This document shows positions 4,698-6,079 of a DNA stretch of 6,079 nt, one piece after another. Source of the stretch: Bacteroidales bacterium (lineage in GTDB: Bacteria > Bacteroidota > Bacteroidia > Bacteroidales > VadinHA17); NCBI GenBank assembly GCA_003155705.1, contig PMEC01000133.1, positions 6,843 through 12,921 on the forward strand. Reading direction: 5' to 3'. Under the pieces are notes generated by a model. It made no database searches. It was not told the origin of the DNA and saw only the letters and a list, made by a program, of their open reading frames with translations. Each line of letters starts with the position of its first letter. Within the stretch, counting starts at the first letter, position 1. A program made the translations under genes and the position numbers.

Positions 4698-6079
4698 ATG
4701 ACAGATCTTGAAAAGTACTTCAATCCTTTTAGAAGAAAGATTATCGGAATAAATCATGAAATAGAGACACCCTATGGATTGAAGAGGTTGGTATATGCCG
4801 ACTGGATAGCAAGTGGAAGGCTTTATAAACCTATTGAAGACAGGATCTCAAAAGATATAGGGCCAATGGTGGGCAACACTCATTCTGAATCGTCGGCTAC
4901 GGGAAAGGCAATGACTGATGCATATCATCTTGCTCAGAAGATAGTTAAACACCATGTAAATGCTGATGATAATGATGTTTTGATTTTTACAGGAACCGGT
5001 ATGACATCAGCTTTAGCCAAGCTCCAAAGAATACTTGGATTAAAGATTCCTGAGCAAGCTAAAAATTATTGTGCCTTTGCAAATGGGCAACTCTATAAAT
5101 GCAAATCAGATCCGGGAGATAACAGACCTGTTGTTTTCATAACTCATACCGAGCACCATTCCAATCATACATCATGGTTTGAGACAATTGCTGATGTGGT
5201 TGTGCTTGAACCCACTTCAGATTTGAAAGTTAATCCTGATTCGCTCCGGAGAGAAATAGCAAAATACGCCGGTCGCCCCTTACTTATCGGTTCATTCTCA
5301 GCATGTTCAAATGTTACAGGCTATATGCCTGATTATTATGAACTTGCTGAAATAATACACCAACACAATGGTTATTGTTTCGTTGATTTTGCAGCTTCAG
5401 CCCCATATGTTGACATTGACATGCATCCTGCAAATGAACACAGACAATTGGATGCAATTTTCTTCTCGCCTCACAAATTCCTTGGAGGACCAGGAAGCGC
5501 AGGTGTGCTGATCTTCAATAAAAAGCTTTATAAAAACAATACACCTGATTCTCCCGGTGGAGGAACAGTTAAATGGACAAACAGATGGGGAGGATATAGT
5601 TACTTTACAGATATTGAGGTCAAGGAAGACGGAGGAACTCCCGGGTTCCTGCAGGGTATAAAGGCAGCTTTGGCTGTTACTTTGAAGGAAAAAATGGATA
5701 CAAAAATGATCCGACAGAGAGAAAGTGAACTTATCGAATTAACTTTCAAAGAATTATCAAGAATTGTCGGTCTCCATATTCTTGCAGATAATATAAAGGA
5801 TAGGTTGGGAGTCTTCTCTTTTTATATTGATAATATTCACCACAACCTTTTCACAAAACTACTGAATGACAGATTCGGGATACAAGTCAGGGGAGGATGT
5901 TCCTGTGCCGGTACTTACGGTCATTTTCTCTTAGATGTTAACTTTAACATGTCAAAAGAAATTACAGATAAAATAGATGCCGACGACCTTTCAATGAAAC
6001 CAGGATGGGTTAGACTTTCTCTTCATCCGACAATGACTAATGATGAATTAGTTTTTATTCTCGATGCTATCAGACAGAC
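4698..6079 (+). CDS. Class V PLP-dependent aminotransferase / cysteine desulfurase-like enzyme (partial, C-terminus cut)
   Basis: The frame is open from the ATG at 4698 to the window edge, giving 460 residues of a fold-type I PLP enzyme of the selenocysteine lyase/cysteine desulfurase group. Visible landmarks are the entry motif YADWIASGR, VGNTHSESS, the phosphate-binding TGTGMTSAL from T98, EHHSN with PLP-stacking H153, D230 in FVDFAASAPY, and the Schiff-base lysine K260 in SPHKFLGGPGSAG. Near the end, RGGCSCAGTYGH (398-409) aligns with RxGHHCA of SufS, making C403 the likely persulfide-forming cysteine; C401 replaces the first histidine. No other in-frame ATG lies just upstream. The protein is longer than SufS or IscS (about 400), fitting a larger, poorly characterised subfamily. 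The expected reaction is sulfur removal from cysteine or a related substrate, with donation to an acceptor. It follows the FeMo-cofactor-type gene by 115 bp on the same strand. Confidence 0.88.
   Translation, partial: MTDLEKYFNPFRRKIIGINHEIETPYGLKRLVYADWIASGRLYKPIEDRISKDIGPMVGNTHSESSATGKAMTDAYHLAQKIVKHHVNADDNDVLIFTGTGMTSALAKLQRILGLKIPEQAKNYCAFANGQLYKCKSDPGDNRPVVFITHTEHHSNHTSWFETIADVVVLEPTSDLKVNPDSLRREIAKYAGRPLLIGSFSACSNVTGYMPDYYELAEIIHQHNGYCFVDFAASAPYVDIDMHPANEHRQLDAIFFSPHKFLGGPGSAGVLIFNKKLYKNNTPDSPGGGTVKWTNRWGGYSYFTDIEVKEDGGTPGFLQGIKAALAVTLKEKMDTKMIRQRESELIELTFKELSRIVGLHILADNIKDRLGVFSFYIDNIHHNLFTKLLNDRFGIQVRGGCSCAGTYGHFLLDVNFNMSKEITDKIDADDLSMKPGWVRLSLHPTMTNDELVFILDAIRQ

Overview
The window looks like chromosomal DNA from an anaerobic or facultative member of the Bacteroidota. 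This is an inference from four things. The DNA is AT-rich. No gene start has a clear Shine-Dalgarno sequence. Two divergent promoters carry exact matches to the Bacteroidota -7 element TAnnTTTG. The gene families present are respiratory and sulfur/metal-related. No RNA gene, insertion sequence or CRISPR array was seen.

Left half (1-3022, minus strand): a tightly packed operon for a membrane-bound respiratory molybdoenzyme of the polysulfide/thiosulfate reductase (PsrABC/PhsABC) type. Transcribed right to left, it encodes a Tat-exported molybdopterin catalytic subunit (3022-785), a four-cluster ferredoxin-like electron-transfer subunit (788-255, overlapping the first by ATGA) and the start of an NrfD/PsrC-type membrane subunit (234 to the window edge). 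The substrate cannot be read from the sequence.

Middle (3023-4201): upstream of the operon on the same strand, after a 258-bp AT-rich gap, is a Crp/Fnr-family regulator (3982-3281). It has three N-terminal cysteines plus an internal one, spaced much as in the FNR oxygen sensor, but a CRP-like DNA-recognition helix. Its own promoter region holds three CRP/FNR-type palindromes (4031-4090) repeated with an exact 22-bp period. The outer two lie near the activating -41 position of two divergent promoters, one for the regulator and one for the rightward genes.

Right half (4202-6079, plus strand): a small NifX/NifB-C-terminal-type (dinitrogenase FeMo-cofactor biosynthesis family) protein ending in Cys-Cys-Cys-Pro, then a class V PLP-dependent aminotransferase/cysteine desulfurase-like enzyme that runs off the right edge.

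Working model (inference): an FNR-like redox or oxygen sensor switches on, from one shared operator array, its own gene and a pair of sulfur/metal-handling proteins. It may also act on the adjacent molybdoenzyme operon, through read-through or a weaker site near 3080. The protein families are all known. The least ordinary parts are the 22-bp-phased operator array and the regulator's combination of features.
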